64,000 bases of DNA from Candidatus Thiosymbion ectosymbiont of Catanema sp. Cochon2018 (GTDB lineage: Bacteria > Pseudomonadota > Gammaproteobacteria > Chromatiales > Chromatiaceae): contig WYCW01000005.1 in NCBI GenBank assembly GCA_011392765.1, positions 186,001 to 250,000 on the forward strand, given 5' to 3'. Of this stretch, positions 1 to 8,528 are shown piece by piece (position 1 is the first letter of the stretch; every line of letters starts with the position of its first letter). Under the pieces are notes generated by a model. The model did no database searches. It worked only from the letters and a program-made list of their open reading frames with translations, and was not told the origin of the DNA. Both the position numbers and the translations under genes were made by a program.

Positions 1-1
1 T

Positions 2-316
2 GGTCACTATACCGATGTAATGGTGATCTACAGGGCGTATCGAAAAGCCATGGCCGAGGAACTGGGGCTGGACCGAGAAGATGCCCATGCACTTCCCGAA
101 AGGCTTTTCCGAACAAAGATAAGTTGGGAACCGCTCCTATCCGTGCGCGCAGCGAAAGCAAAACTGAAGATTACTGAAATTCCAGGAGATGAGCCACCTC
201 GTATTGGTGGTGAAAGAAAGCTTAAAATATTGCAGTGGGGTGCTGCTTATTACTTTCAGTTTATTCGGGAGCTGTGGTTCTGGAAGCCGGGGTCAAATGA
301 TACGAATGAATTTTAA
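2..316 (+). CDS. Glycosyltransferase family 2, C-terminal part
   Basis: The gene enters from the left edge, and the frame is open from base 2. The visible 104 residues match the tail of GT2 enzymes of the dolichol-phosphate-mannose-synthase/undecaprenyl-phosphate type: a Tyr-Arg-Ala-Tyr-Arg element after a presumed acceptor-site Asp, then KITEIPGDEPPRIGG, the usual end of the catalytic domain. The expected role is sugar transfer from a nucleotide sugar to a lipid carrier at the inner membrane. It ends 47 bp before a GT39-type gene, and such lipid-linked sugars are the donors of GT39 enzymes, so the two probably work together. The catalytic half lies outside the window, so substrate cannot be judged. 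Confidence 0.75.
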   Translation, partial: GHYTDVMVIYRAYRKAMAEELGLDREDAHALPERLFRTKISWEPLLSVRAAKAKLKITEIPGDEPPRIGGERKLKILQWGAAYYFQFIRELWFWKPGSNDTNEF

Positions 317-363
317 TATCATTCAGGTCGCACAAAGTTTTCGTAGATAAAGAGAAATACGGT

Positions 364-1926
364 ATGCGCAATAAATTCCATAGTATCCCATGGGCCATGG
401 CCATTATCGTAGCGGTAGGACTTCTTTTTAGTCTCACCTTCCGCCAAGGTCATAATTGGGGAGGAGATTTCAGCCTTTATATCATGCATGCCATCAATTT
501 GCATGATGGCCTTCCTTATGCCGAGACTCCCTTTATTCCTAATCTCGAAGGTCTACTTTTTACTCCTGTGGCCTATCCACCCGGCTTTCCCGCTCTCCTC
601 GTCCCCATTTATCACTTCTTTGGTCTTGACCTCGTCGCCATGAAATGCCTGCTCGTTGTTTCGTTTGTCTTGGCTTTGGCGGTTTTGGCGGTTGCCTGGC
701 GACAAGAACTGAGCTTTAAATCCTGGTTGGCCCTTTTGATCATCGTGGGCCTTAATTTTCAATACTGGAATGCCAAAGACCAGATTATTTCCGACTTCCC
801 TTTCATGTTTTTTACTTTCGCCGCCCTTGCTCTCGGCCAATGGCTTATCCACCACCAAGACAATCGAAAAACCGCTTTCTTGTGGGGTATTGCCGCCGGT
901 TTGCTTTGCTATCTTTCTTTTGCGACCCGAACCATCGGCGTGGTAACTCCGGGAGCAGTGCTGGCGTCTTTCTTATGGCAAACACGCCGCTTTAATCTTC
1001 TTTTCATGAGCGTACTCTTGACTTTTGTCACGCTGGCCGGCCTGCAAACTATCCTGATTCCAGGCAATTCCGATTATCTGGCTATATTGAAACACACTGA
1101 TTTGACTAGCTTTATGGTCCATATTATAGATACGGGGAAAAGGATCGCCCTTTTCTGGGATAATGGCTTTACTAATTATTTCCGTGAAATCAGTGGGATA
1201 AGGCTTGGTCTTTTCAGCCATATCAAGGAGAATAATCCCATTCATTATCTCCGCTATCCCGTGCTCGTCATGACCCTCGTGCCCATGCTCGCCCTGACCC
1301 TGGTGACCCTATGGTGGGCTATAAGAGGCATGATGCATAGTGTTACCAAAGAGGTATCTCCCTGGTTCTTCTTTATGATCTTTTATCTTATCGTCATTCT
1401 TGCATGGTACTCGGTTGATCAACGTTACCTCTTTCCTATCTTCCCGATTTTGCTCTTTTTTGCCTTTCAGTATGTGGACCAGGTCGACCAAAGACGGAAA
1501 AGATTCCACAAAAGATCTTGGTTGAGCCTCTTCTTGGTGATTGTAGCCTTGACCTATATGGGAAAATATCAAAAAGTCGCCCGTGACTTCGAAGCTCATG
1601 CGCATGGACCTTTTGCGCACGAAGCACAAGCGGCTTTTGATTACATTCGCCGAAATACTCCGGAGAATGCTACTTTTCTTTTCCGCAAACCGAGAGTATT
1701 AGCCCTCCTGACCGGGCGCAGAGCCGGACACAGTCCCTCATCCCAGCCCCATGCGGTGTGGCAATTCGCTCAAAACATCAAAGCCGACTATCTTCTTGTG
1801 GATCGAATCACCGATGTCGATAATCGGGAAAATATGGCTGCATTCGTGCAAACCTCCAGTCATAAATTGCGCATGATCTTCGAAAATAATCAATTTACAC
1901 TCTATGAATTAATAAAGGGAAGCTAG
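364..1926 (+). CDS. GT39/ArnT-like membrane glycosyltransferase
   Basis: A 520-residue polytopic membrane protein with about ten to eleven hydrophobic segments. The first large loop after segment 1 carries GGDFSLYIMHA, the acidic D(F)xxYxxxA signature of the PMT/ArnT superfamily, in which the Asp is essential in studied members. Family members move a sugar from a polyprenyl-phosphate donor to lipid A, protein or glycan on the periplasmic side. The C-terminal 100 residues are soluble, as in ArnT. The upstream partial GT2 is the natural source of the lipid-linked donor. The ATG is preceded by a weak AAAGAGA ribosome site. Acceptor and sugar cannot be deduced. Confidence 0.75.
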   Translation: MRNKFHSIPWAMAIIVAVGLLFSLTFRQGHNWGGDFSLYIMHAINLHDGLPYAETPFIPNLEGLLFTPVAYPPGFPALLVPIYHFFGLDLVAMKCLLVVSFVLALAVLAVAWRQELSFKSWLALLIIVGLNFQYWNAKDQIISDFPFMFFTFAALALGQWLIHHQDNRKTAFLWGIAAGLLCYLSFATRTIGVVTPGAVLASFLWQTRRFNLLFMSVLLTFVTLAGLQTILIPGNSDYLAILKHTDLTSFMVHIIDTGKRIALFWDNGFTNYFREISGIRLGLFSHIKENNPIHYLRYPVLVMTLVPMLALTLVTLWWAIRGMMHSVTKEVSPWFFFMIFYLIVILAWYSVDQRYLFPIFPILLFFAFQYVDQVDQRRKRFHKRSWLSLFLVIVALTYMGKYQKVARDFEAHAHGPFAHEAQAAFDYIRRNTPENATFLFRKPRVLALLTGRRAGHSPSSQPHAVWQFAQNIKADYLLVDRITDVDNRENMAAFVQTSSHKLRMIFENNQFTLYELIKGS

Positions 1927-2131
1927 TGCTCTGTAGCGAAAATCTAGAGACCACTCCTACGATTGGTAGTCAGCGGTTTTTTGATATAGGAATCCGGCCT
2001 GCAAAGGGTGTTATGATCTCCGCTATAAAAAAGTAGGTTTTTCAAGGTTCCCGAATGTGTCCAAATATTGATTTATATGAAGTTCGGCAAGTGAACCCTT
2101 TAAAGGGAAGTTTACACTGCGGCGGTTTAAG
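1927..2131. other. Intergenic gap without recognised gene
   Basis: About 200 bases of mixed composition. I see no convincing reading frame, repeat or terminator; a promoter for the following gene could lie here, but no motif is clear enough to call. Confidence 0.3.
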
Positions 2132-3552
2132 ATGAAATGGTTATCAGTATCGAACCGGCCGTCAAGAAGTGTTAGTAAGCACTTCAATAGTATCGATTGG
2201 GCGTTTGGAGTTTTTTTTGCGCTATTGTGTGGCGCTGGTCCTCTTATAAAAGAGGGTGGCCCGGGCGTGATCTTAGCTGCTGTTGTTGTTTGCTTGTTTT
2301 ATGTTGTTGTGTGGCGAGGATGGATCAATGTACCAGCTATGTGGCTATTTTCCTTCTACGGTATTCTCTATATAGTCCTCTCGTACTTCGATATTTTCCC
2401 GGATGCCTGGACCATCTATTTCGATCACTCTTCCATATTGCGTCAAGGGTACTATATCATAGCACTGGCACCAGTGCTCTCAGCGTGTTATATTCTTTGG
2501 CGACGTGCTATTTATTACTCGAAGACAGTCTATCTTGCAAGCGTGGTATTCGTTATTGTAATAGCTGCCTCTATAGGCATATATTTGACTGGTCGGGCCG
2601 ATGAAGGCATTACCGGACAAGTTGTTTTTATCGGGCTTATAAACAACGGTTTAATTTCAGTATTGATGGCTGGGTTGCTGGCTTTAAACGCTAACTCAAT
2701 GAGAAATCGCTTTTTTTTTCAGCTGTACTTTTTATTGTGATATTGATTGATTCCGAGAGCATGCAAACTTACCTGGTTGGACTGGTTATTCTTTCGTTGG
2801 CTGTGATTCCGTATCCGCGTTTTCTTATTCTCGGCATTTCTTCTCTTATCATTCTACAGTCTTTTTATTTTGCCTATCATCTGGATATGGTGGTTGAATT
2901 CGACCCTAATGTTGCTCATCGAACAATGATGTGGATCGAGGCCTGGCAAGCATTTTTGCAAAGTTACGGTTTGGGCATTGGCTTTGGAAAAGAGGTTGTC
3001 AGTAATTGGTATCCTCTTCTTTCAAACATTTCGCCGGGCAAGGAAGATACCTTGCTTTTTTATGGCATCCATAACTCATTCATTAATAGCATGACGAGAA
3101 TGGGGCTTATCGGGTTTGCCCTAATAACGTTGTTTTATATCAAAGGGATACCGGTATCCTCGTTACCACTGAAGCGAAAAAGAATTGGTGCTCTTGCTTG
3201 GTTTACTGCTTTTTTGTCAAGTTTTGTAAATGTCGGCTTAGAAAGTCCAATAGCTTTTTTTGGTATTGTGTTTGCTTTGGGCTTGGCGTTTGCAATTAAT
3301 AGGAGTGGGAGAAAAATCGGCGTTGATGATCGTGACTTTGAAGTCAGGGCACATCGAGAGGGTAGTGTTCCAACTTTGTTTCTCAGGGAAAATGGATATG
3401 CTAATCAATATCTTGCGCCCCTGGAACAACAGAGTTACAACACTGCCCGGCATCAAACCGCTTTTTTATCTCCCGCTGCCGGATGGTGGGCTGGCCTTTG
3501 CTTCCGAACTCAAGGCCATCGAGGCCGCGTTCCGGTTGCTCCTGACACTTGA
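2132..3552 (+). pseudogene. O-antigen ligase/Wzy-like protein, frameshifted
   Basis: Two overlapping frames make one polytopic protein. The first frame (2132-2740) gives about six membrane segments and ends just after a run of nine T (2711-2719). Adding one T at that run joins it to the second frame, which holds the Wzy_C-like signature: RTMMWIEAWQAF, a GLGIGFG turn and an HNSFINSMTRMGLIG periplasmic loop. Proteins of this family polymerise or ligate O-antigen in the periplasm. The second frame runs into fragments of the decayed asnB from about 3449, so the original C-terminus is lost or replaced. The break may be a true mutation, slippage-based phase variation or a sequence error in the homopolymer. 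Confidence 0.7.
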
Positions 3553-3699
3553 TCCTGATGCGATCATTGCCTCGCTGCTTTACGTGTGGATCCCTGAGAG
3601 CCGATGCGTCTGAGAAAGAGGTGCGGAAGCTGTTGCCTGGTCATTATCCCGAAGTCTCACCGGCAGGCGAGATCAGGTTGCATCGGTGGTGGTCCTTGG

Positions 3700-4683
3700 C
3701 TAATTGTCAAGTCCCGGCAGATTATAGACATGTTTTTTGAACAGGTTGGGCTGTTTCTGGTACCAATTTTTCATGGCCTGAAGGGGTGGAATGTGACCCA
3801 ATGCCTGTTGGGGAATCTGTTGATTGCAGACCTGAACGTAGCGTCTGATGGTATCGGCCAGGTACTCGGCAGAGTCGAAGCGGGTGGTGGCCAAGGCATC
3901 CGCGATGCGACCGTTGAAGCGCTCGATCATGCGGTTGGTCTGCGGGGTTTTGGGCTTGATCAGGCGATGTTCGATCTGGTTGTCGGCACACACCCGATCG
4001 AAGGCATGGGTGCCGGTCGGCTGGCGCTCGCCGGTGGCACAGAAGCGGTCGGTAAACGCCTTGCCGTTGTCGGTGAGGACCTTGGTGATCGTAACCGGAG
4101 CCTTCTCGATCAGGCACCGGAGGAAGCCGCTGGCAGCGGTTGCCGACTTATCTGCGAGGATTTCCACGGACACCCAACGGCTAGTCCGATCAATGGCGGC
4201 GAACAAGTACGTGCGTTGGTCCTGGTCCGGCATTTGCGGCAGGTACTTGACATCGACGTGCACAAAGCCCGGCGCGTACTCCTGGAACGTCTTCACCGGC
4301 GTCTTGGCGCCTGCCTCCTGGGGCAGCAGCGCCTTGCGGTTCGAAACCCCATGGCGGCGCAGACAGCAGTCCAGCCCCGAGCGGGAGACCTCGGGGTGGA
4401 TGAACTCGTGGGTCACCGCCAGCAGGTCATCCAGGGGCAACCGGAGGGTCTCACGCAAGGCTACCACCACGGCTTCCTGGGCTGCACTGAGGGTCGCGTG
4501 GAGCCGCTGGGGGCGGTGCGAAGCATCTGCCGTCTCCTCGCGTTGGCGCCATTTCGCAACGGTATGGCGGTTGAGGTGGTAGGCTTCTGCTAACTCCCGG
4601 TTGCTCACCGATGGCGGTTGACGCTGTAACTCCAGGCGAATCGCCGGCGTGGTGCGTGCATTTTGGTGCAGCTGGATGTTCAT
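3700..4683 (-). CDS. IS481-type DDE transposase
   Basis: A 327-residue transposase with an N-terminal helix-turn-helix (ELAEAYHLNRHTVAKW, about residues 29-44) followed by an rve integrase core: VDVKYLP contributes the first Asp, LTDNGKAFTD the second, and PQTNRMIERFNGRI the Glu. It catalyses cut-and-paste or copy-type transposition of the surrounding element. The frame has no stop inside the element: the last codons cross the left inverted repeat, and the TAG at 3700-3702 comes from the target duplication. It appears intact and could be active. Confidence 0.92.
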   Translation of the reverse strand: MNIQLHQNARTTPAIRLELQRQPPSVSNRELAEAYHLNRHTVAKWRQREETADASHRPQRLHATLSAAQEAVVVALRETLRLPLDDLLAVTHEFIHPEVSRSGLDCCLRRHGVSNRKALLPQEAGAKTPVKTFQEYAPGFVHVDVKYLPQMPDQDQRTYLFAAIDRTSRWVSVEILADKSATAASGFLRCLIEKAPVTITKVLTDNGKAFTDRFCATGERQPTGTHAFDRVCADNQIEHRLIKPKTPQTNRMIERFNGRIADALATTRFDSAEYLADTIRRYVQVCNQQIPQQALGHIPPLQAMKNWYQKQPNLFKKHVYNLPGLDN

Positions 4684-4865
4684 GATCGGTGGGGTCTCGA
4701 CTCAGGATTCGTGCTACCGTAAGGGCTTGGTCAAACACGCTTGACCGCGCTTGCCGGGACCTTCGCCTTTCCTTCCGCTCCCGCCTCAGCGAGCAAGCGT
4801 AAAACCTCTCTCGCCTGCAACAGAGGATAGTTCCTGCTCGGTATATAATCACACGGGACCTGACA
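3705..4865 (-). mobile_element. IS481-family insertion sequence, 1161 bp
   Basis: The ends are imperfect inverted repeats: TGTCAAGTCCCGGCAGATTA on the left and, reading inwards, TGTCAGGTCCCGTGTGATTA on the right. A 6-bp target duplication GCTAAT lies at 3699-3704 and 4866-4871. Removing the element plus one GCTAAT restores the asnB frame (WSLANPRAPEFF). The CTA core of the target agrees with the NCTAGN preference known for IS481. Two remnants of related elements lie at 59058 and 62009. Confidence 0.92.
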
Positions 4866-6154
4866 GCTAATCCAAGGGCGCCGGAATTTTTCCGCAGCGA
4901 AGGTGATGCCGTAGAGGTACTGGGAACAACACTAAAAGATTCCGTACGGGCCCATCCGATCTCCGATGTACCGGTGAGCGCCTTTCTCAGCGGCGGGTTG
5001 GATTCCAGTCTCGTGGTTGCCATGGCCGCTCGCTAATTATCCGGGATCGATTGCTATACCATCCGGTTTCGTGATTGGGACTAGCGGCATGAAGCGATGG
5101 CAAAAGATTCCCTGTATGCTAGGCACGTCGCAGACTATCTAGGAATAAAGCTCGATACCATAGAGCTTGCGCCTGACCTGGTCGAACTCCTCCCCCGGAT
5201 TGTGGGTATCCTCGACGAGCCCATCGGGGACTCGGCGGCCACCAATACCCTACTCATTTGCGAGGCCGCCCGACAACAGGGCGTCAAGGTGCTCCTGTCC
5301 GGCATGGGGGCCGACGAGTTGTTCGGTGGTTATCGGAAAGCATCTGGCTTGTCTCTGGGCCGCTCGTTATCGGTCCGTGCCACGCGTGCTTCGTAGGCGT
5401 ATGATCGAACCGTTAGTGCGGTCGGCGCCGGTGTCATCGGGTTCGCGTGGATTGGTCCCAATGCGGTGGGCGAAGCGTTTTATCGGTTTTGGGGGACTTC
5501 CGGCGAAGGATGCCTTTCTCCGGAGTTATTCGTACTATAGTGCGGAAGACCTCGGCGAGTTGCTTGAAGACGATGACGGTCGCGCCTTCACCGCGCTGCG
5601 GAGCGAGCATCATGCGTTGTTCGACGCGGCGGGGGATGACTTGGTCAACTGCATGTGCTCTGTCGACATCCAGCTGTTCATGGCGTCTCTGAATCTGACT
5701 TACACGGACCGGGCCAGCATGGCGGTTTCTACCGAGGTCCGCGTACCCTTTATAGACCGAGAGGTCGTTGACCTGGCCATGCGCATTCCGGGTAGGATGA
5801 AGATTCGGGGCAATACGCAGAAATATGTGCTGAAGAAGGTTGCGGAGCGCTGGCTGCCGAAGGAAATCGTTCATCGACCCAAGTCCTCTTTTACTTTGCC
5901 GCTGCGCGCCTGGCTCAAGAATGATCTACGGGACTTGGTCGATGACTATGTCCTGAGTGAGCAGGGACTCCCGGCGCGCGGATTGTTCGATTCCAGCTAC
6001 TTGCGTAGACTTGTGGAAGCAGACCGCACGGGTCGGGAGGACAATGCCCAGCGGGTTTGGCAGTTACTGACGTTGGAGCAGTGGTTTCGAAACCATGGCA
6101 TCGCGCAAGCCGTATAGCGAAACTGAGTGAACAACAGAACAGAGGGTAAACAGG

Positions 6155-7051
6155 ATGGATAGTGTGACACCGAAGGAAAGAGAGATTGGGAATTTTTGGC
6201 AGGAACATCCTTGTGGGGAGCATTTGACAGGGCGCTTGACCGATTGGCAGGCGCACTTCGACAACTACGATCGCTTCCGGTACGAGACGGAAGGACACAT
6301 TCTGAAGGAATTGGATCGTATCGATTTTTCCGGAAAAAAGGTGTTGGAGATCGGCATCGGCCAGGCAGCGGACAGTGTGCAGATCGCAAAGCGTGGAGCT
6401 GAATGGAACGGGCTGGATCTCACGGAGGCAGCCGTCGAGCGGACAGCGATTCGGTTTCAACTTTGTGGAATCGAGTACGGTGCAGTAAAGCAGGGTAGTG
6501 CCACGGAAATTCCCTGGTCGGACAAGACCTTTGATATTGTTTTTTCCCATGGAACTCTTCATCACATTCCGGATGTAACCCAAGCCGCGAAAGAGATTCA
6601 ACGAGTGCTCAAGGATCACGGCCAATTGATTGTCATGCTATATCACAAGAACTCGCTCAATTATTATCTGAGCATCCTTCTGATCAGAAGGGCCTTGTTT
6701 TCAGGTGTATATGCACTCAGTCGGCTCGGAATGAAGAGATTGCTGAGATCCAAGGTAATTCTAGGGCATATCGAGAATGCCGAGAGACGTGGATTGTTCG
6801 ATTACCTGAAGAGTAAAAACTTCATTCATCCGAATACCGATGGCCCGGAGAATCCGTACTCGAAAGTCTACACATTACAGGCCGTGAAAGAAGACTTCCG
6901 CGATTTCGTGATAGAAGGTCATCGCGTTCACTTTCTGAATCTGCGCCACTTTCCAGGGCTTGGCTTCTTGTCTGATCGGCTCCTTTCAAAGTTAGAGGCC
7001 AAATGGGGTTGGCATCTCTGGGTGTTCATGAAGAAGAAAGTGATCCAATGA
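6155..7051 (+). CDS. SAM-dependent methyltransferase, copy 1
   Basis: A 298-residue class I methyltransferase. Motif I is VLEIGIGQAADS (about residues 58-69), followed by the acidic GLDLTEAAVE that would contact the ribose of SAM, and motif IV/post-IV FDIVFSHGTLHHIPD. The C-terminal third is not typical of small-molecule enzymes and carries NFIHPNTDGPENPYSK, shared with copy 2 at 12690-13586; the two are roughly 90 percent identical. In this setting the target is probably a sugar or a glycan end. It lies 37 bp after the decayed asnB, and its frame is complete, so this copy may still work although its partner is dead. Confidence 0.85.
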   Translation: MDSVTPKEREIGNFWQEHPCGEHLTGRLTDWQAHFDNYDRFRYETEGHILKELDRIDFSGKKVLEIGIGQAADSVQIAKRGAEWNGLDLTEAAVERTAIRFQLCGIEYGAVKQGSATEIPWSDKTFDIVFSHGTLHHIPDVTQAAKEIQRVLKDHGQLIVMLYHKNSLNYYLSILLIRRALFSGVYALSRLGMKRLLRSKVILGHIENAERRGLFDYLKSKNFIHPNTDGPENPYSKVYTLQAVKEDFRDFVIEGHRVHFLNLRHFPGLGFLSDRLLSKLEAKWGWHLWVFMKKKVIQ

Positions 7052-7217
7052 AAAGCTAGGTCACGCCGAAATTGAGAACGAGCGAGATCAAGGTCGACGA
7101 GCATCCAGTTCTGGGATTTCAGAATTTGTTTCGTTCGTAACTGTTCAGCCCCTTTGCTATCACCACATCTTACAAAAAAGTTTGCACCTCGAAATGCCCT
7201 TTCAGATACTCTAACGA

Positions 7218-8528
7218 ATGGTACGCATAGTAGTCCAATCTTTTCAAAACAAATCCACGCAACCATTCGGGACCCGATACATGCTGACAGGCAGTAAATT
7301 TTATACAATTACATGGGCTAGCCAAGTCCTTTCATTTGTCCTGATGACCAGCCTATCAAAACTTCAAGACGCAGAAGTTTTTGGGTTTTCCACGTTTAGT
7401 TTCTTAGTTCTGGGTCTCGTAGTTCGATTAAATGAAATAGGAATAAATGAATACTACCTGATAAGAGGGAATCTATCAGATCTCTCTACGCTTTATTTCT
7501 TGAATGTACTTAAGGGATTGCTGGTAGGAAGCGCCGTCGCATTATCCATTTTGCAGTTTGCCCTGGGAGTTCGAGAGTCGTCTCTGTTCCTCATACTCGC
7601 TCTAGTATTTGTAATAGACGGCCTAAAAAACCCGATGATCTATCACCAGTACAAGTTAGGTAACCCGTTGCCTATGGTATATACTGAACGAGGTGCGTAT
7701 TTACTTGCCGGTGTGGTTGCGCTCTTTCTGGCATTTGTATACGAAGCAGGACCATATATAGTATGCCTGTGGTTTGTGCTCTATGCAGTTTTTCAGCTTG
7801 CCATAAGTTACGTCGCAACAGGAGTATGGAAGCCATCGCTGCACGGGCTGAACCTTACATATGCCAAACAAACTATAGCATATATAATGTCGATTTTTGC
7901 TTTCATATGCATCACCTATGCACTAAGACAAGGGCCTGAGTTTATAGTACGGAACGATTTCGGTTACGAGTCCTTGGGGCGCTTTTTCTACACGTTATTA
8001 GTCACCTTGATGCCACTTAACGTATTAGTTTATCCGTTTGTCAAATTTATGATGCCAAGGCTCGTGGATGAAGTGCACAAGGCGGATGATTATCAGTTGA
8101 TTCAGATCTTCGGTTTGTTTGGTATTGTGATGCTGGCTACGATTGTGATAGAATATGCATTTTTGCCCATGTTGGTTGATTTATTTGGCATAAATAGTTT
8201 TCTCCATCCATTGTTTTATCCGGCGCTCGTCTTAATGTATATAAGATCGTTTTCTGCGCTATTTGTTGCATATTATAAAGCGAAACTACGGCAATGGCTC
8301 TACAACAAACTTGTAGGTATCGAGTTAATCTTGCTGACGACTCTTTATTTGTGGAACGGTCTCGATTCGCTGGATGATGCCCTTGTGTTCATAATCGTAT
8401 GCCAGCTCTTTACGTTAGTGGCAGCAATTATTCTTGACACCTCGCTTGTTAGAGTCTTAAAGAAAACACTTACCACGCTGATTTTGTTTCGCTTCAAACT
8501 CAGATCTTCTCTCAAGTTGTTCGCCTAA
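7218..8528 (+). CDS. Wzx-like polysaccharide flippase
   Basis: A 436-residue protein with about twelve membrane segments and little soluble sequence, typical in size and layout of Wzx/MATE-type translocases that flip undecaprenyl-diphosphate-linked repeat units to the periplasm. The start is uncertain: ATG at 7281 (MLTGSKFYTITWAS) fits the usual short N-terminus better than the ATG at 7218. The stop overlaps the start of the next gene (TAATG), so the two are co-translated. The base composition is clearly more AT-rich than the flanking asnB copies, pointing to separate acquisition. Confidence 0.75.
   Translation: MVRIVVQSFQNKSTQPFGTRYMLTGSKFYTITWASQVLSFVLMTSLSKLQDAEVFGFSTFSFLVLGLVVRLNEIGINEYYLIRGNLSDLSTLYFLNVLKGLLVGSAVALSILQFALGVRESSLFLILALVFVIDGLKNPMIYHQYKLGNPLPMVYTERGAYLLAGVVALFLAFVYEAGPYIVCLWFVLYAVFQLAISYVATGVWKPSLHGLNLTYAKQTIAYIMSIFAFICITYALRQGPEFIVRNDFGYESLGRFFYTLLVTLMPLNVLVYPFVKFMMPRLVDEVHKADDYQLIQIFGLFGIVMLATIVIEYAFLPMLVDLFGINSFLHPLFYPALVLMYIRSFSALFVAYYKAKLRQWLYNKLVGIELILLTTLYLWNGLDSLDDALVFIIVCQLFTLVAAIILDTSLVRVLKKTLTTLILFRFKLRSSLKLFA

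Larger units (their letters stand above)
3449..6117 (+). pseudogene. asnB: Decayed asparagine synthase (asnB copy 1), split by IS
   Basis: This is a copy of the intact asnB at 10745-12655. It lacks the first 135 or so codons, including the glutaminase Cys, and begins abruptly at GIKPLFYLPLP. Further lesions seen by comparison with the intact copy are: one inserted A near 3612, the IS481-type insertion at 3705-4865, a stop at 5035 (Glu codon in the intact copy), a TAG near 5083 (Gln in the intact copy), and an inserted A near 5339. The ATP-pyrophosphatase motif SGGLDSS is still readable near 4992. From 5398 on the frame is open to the natural C-terminus. It is followed by an intact methyltransferase, as in the second copy. 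Confidence 0.9.

Noticed and set aside
3604-4593. Long plus-strand open frame across the IS481 element
   Set aside because: It is the complement of the transposase gene, with no family motif; the minus-strand frame has all catalytic motifs and matches the element's ends.
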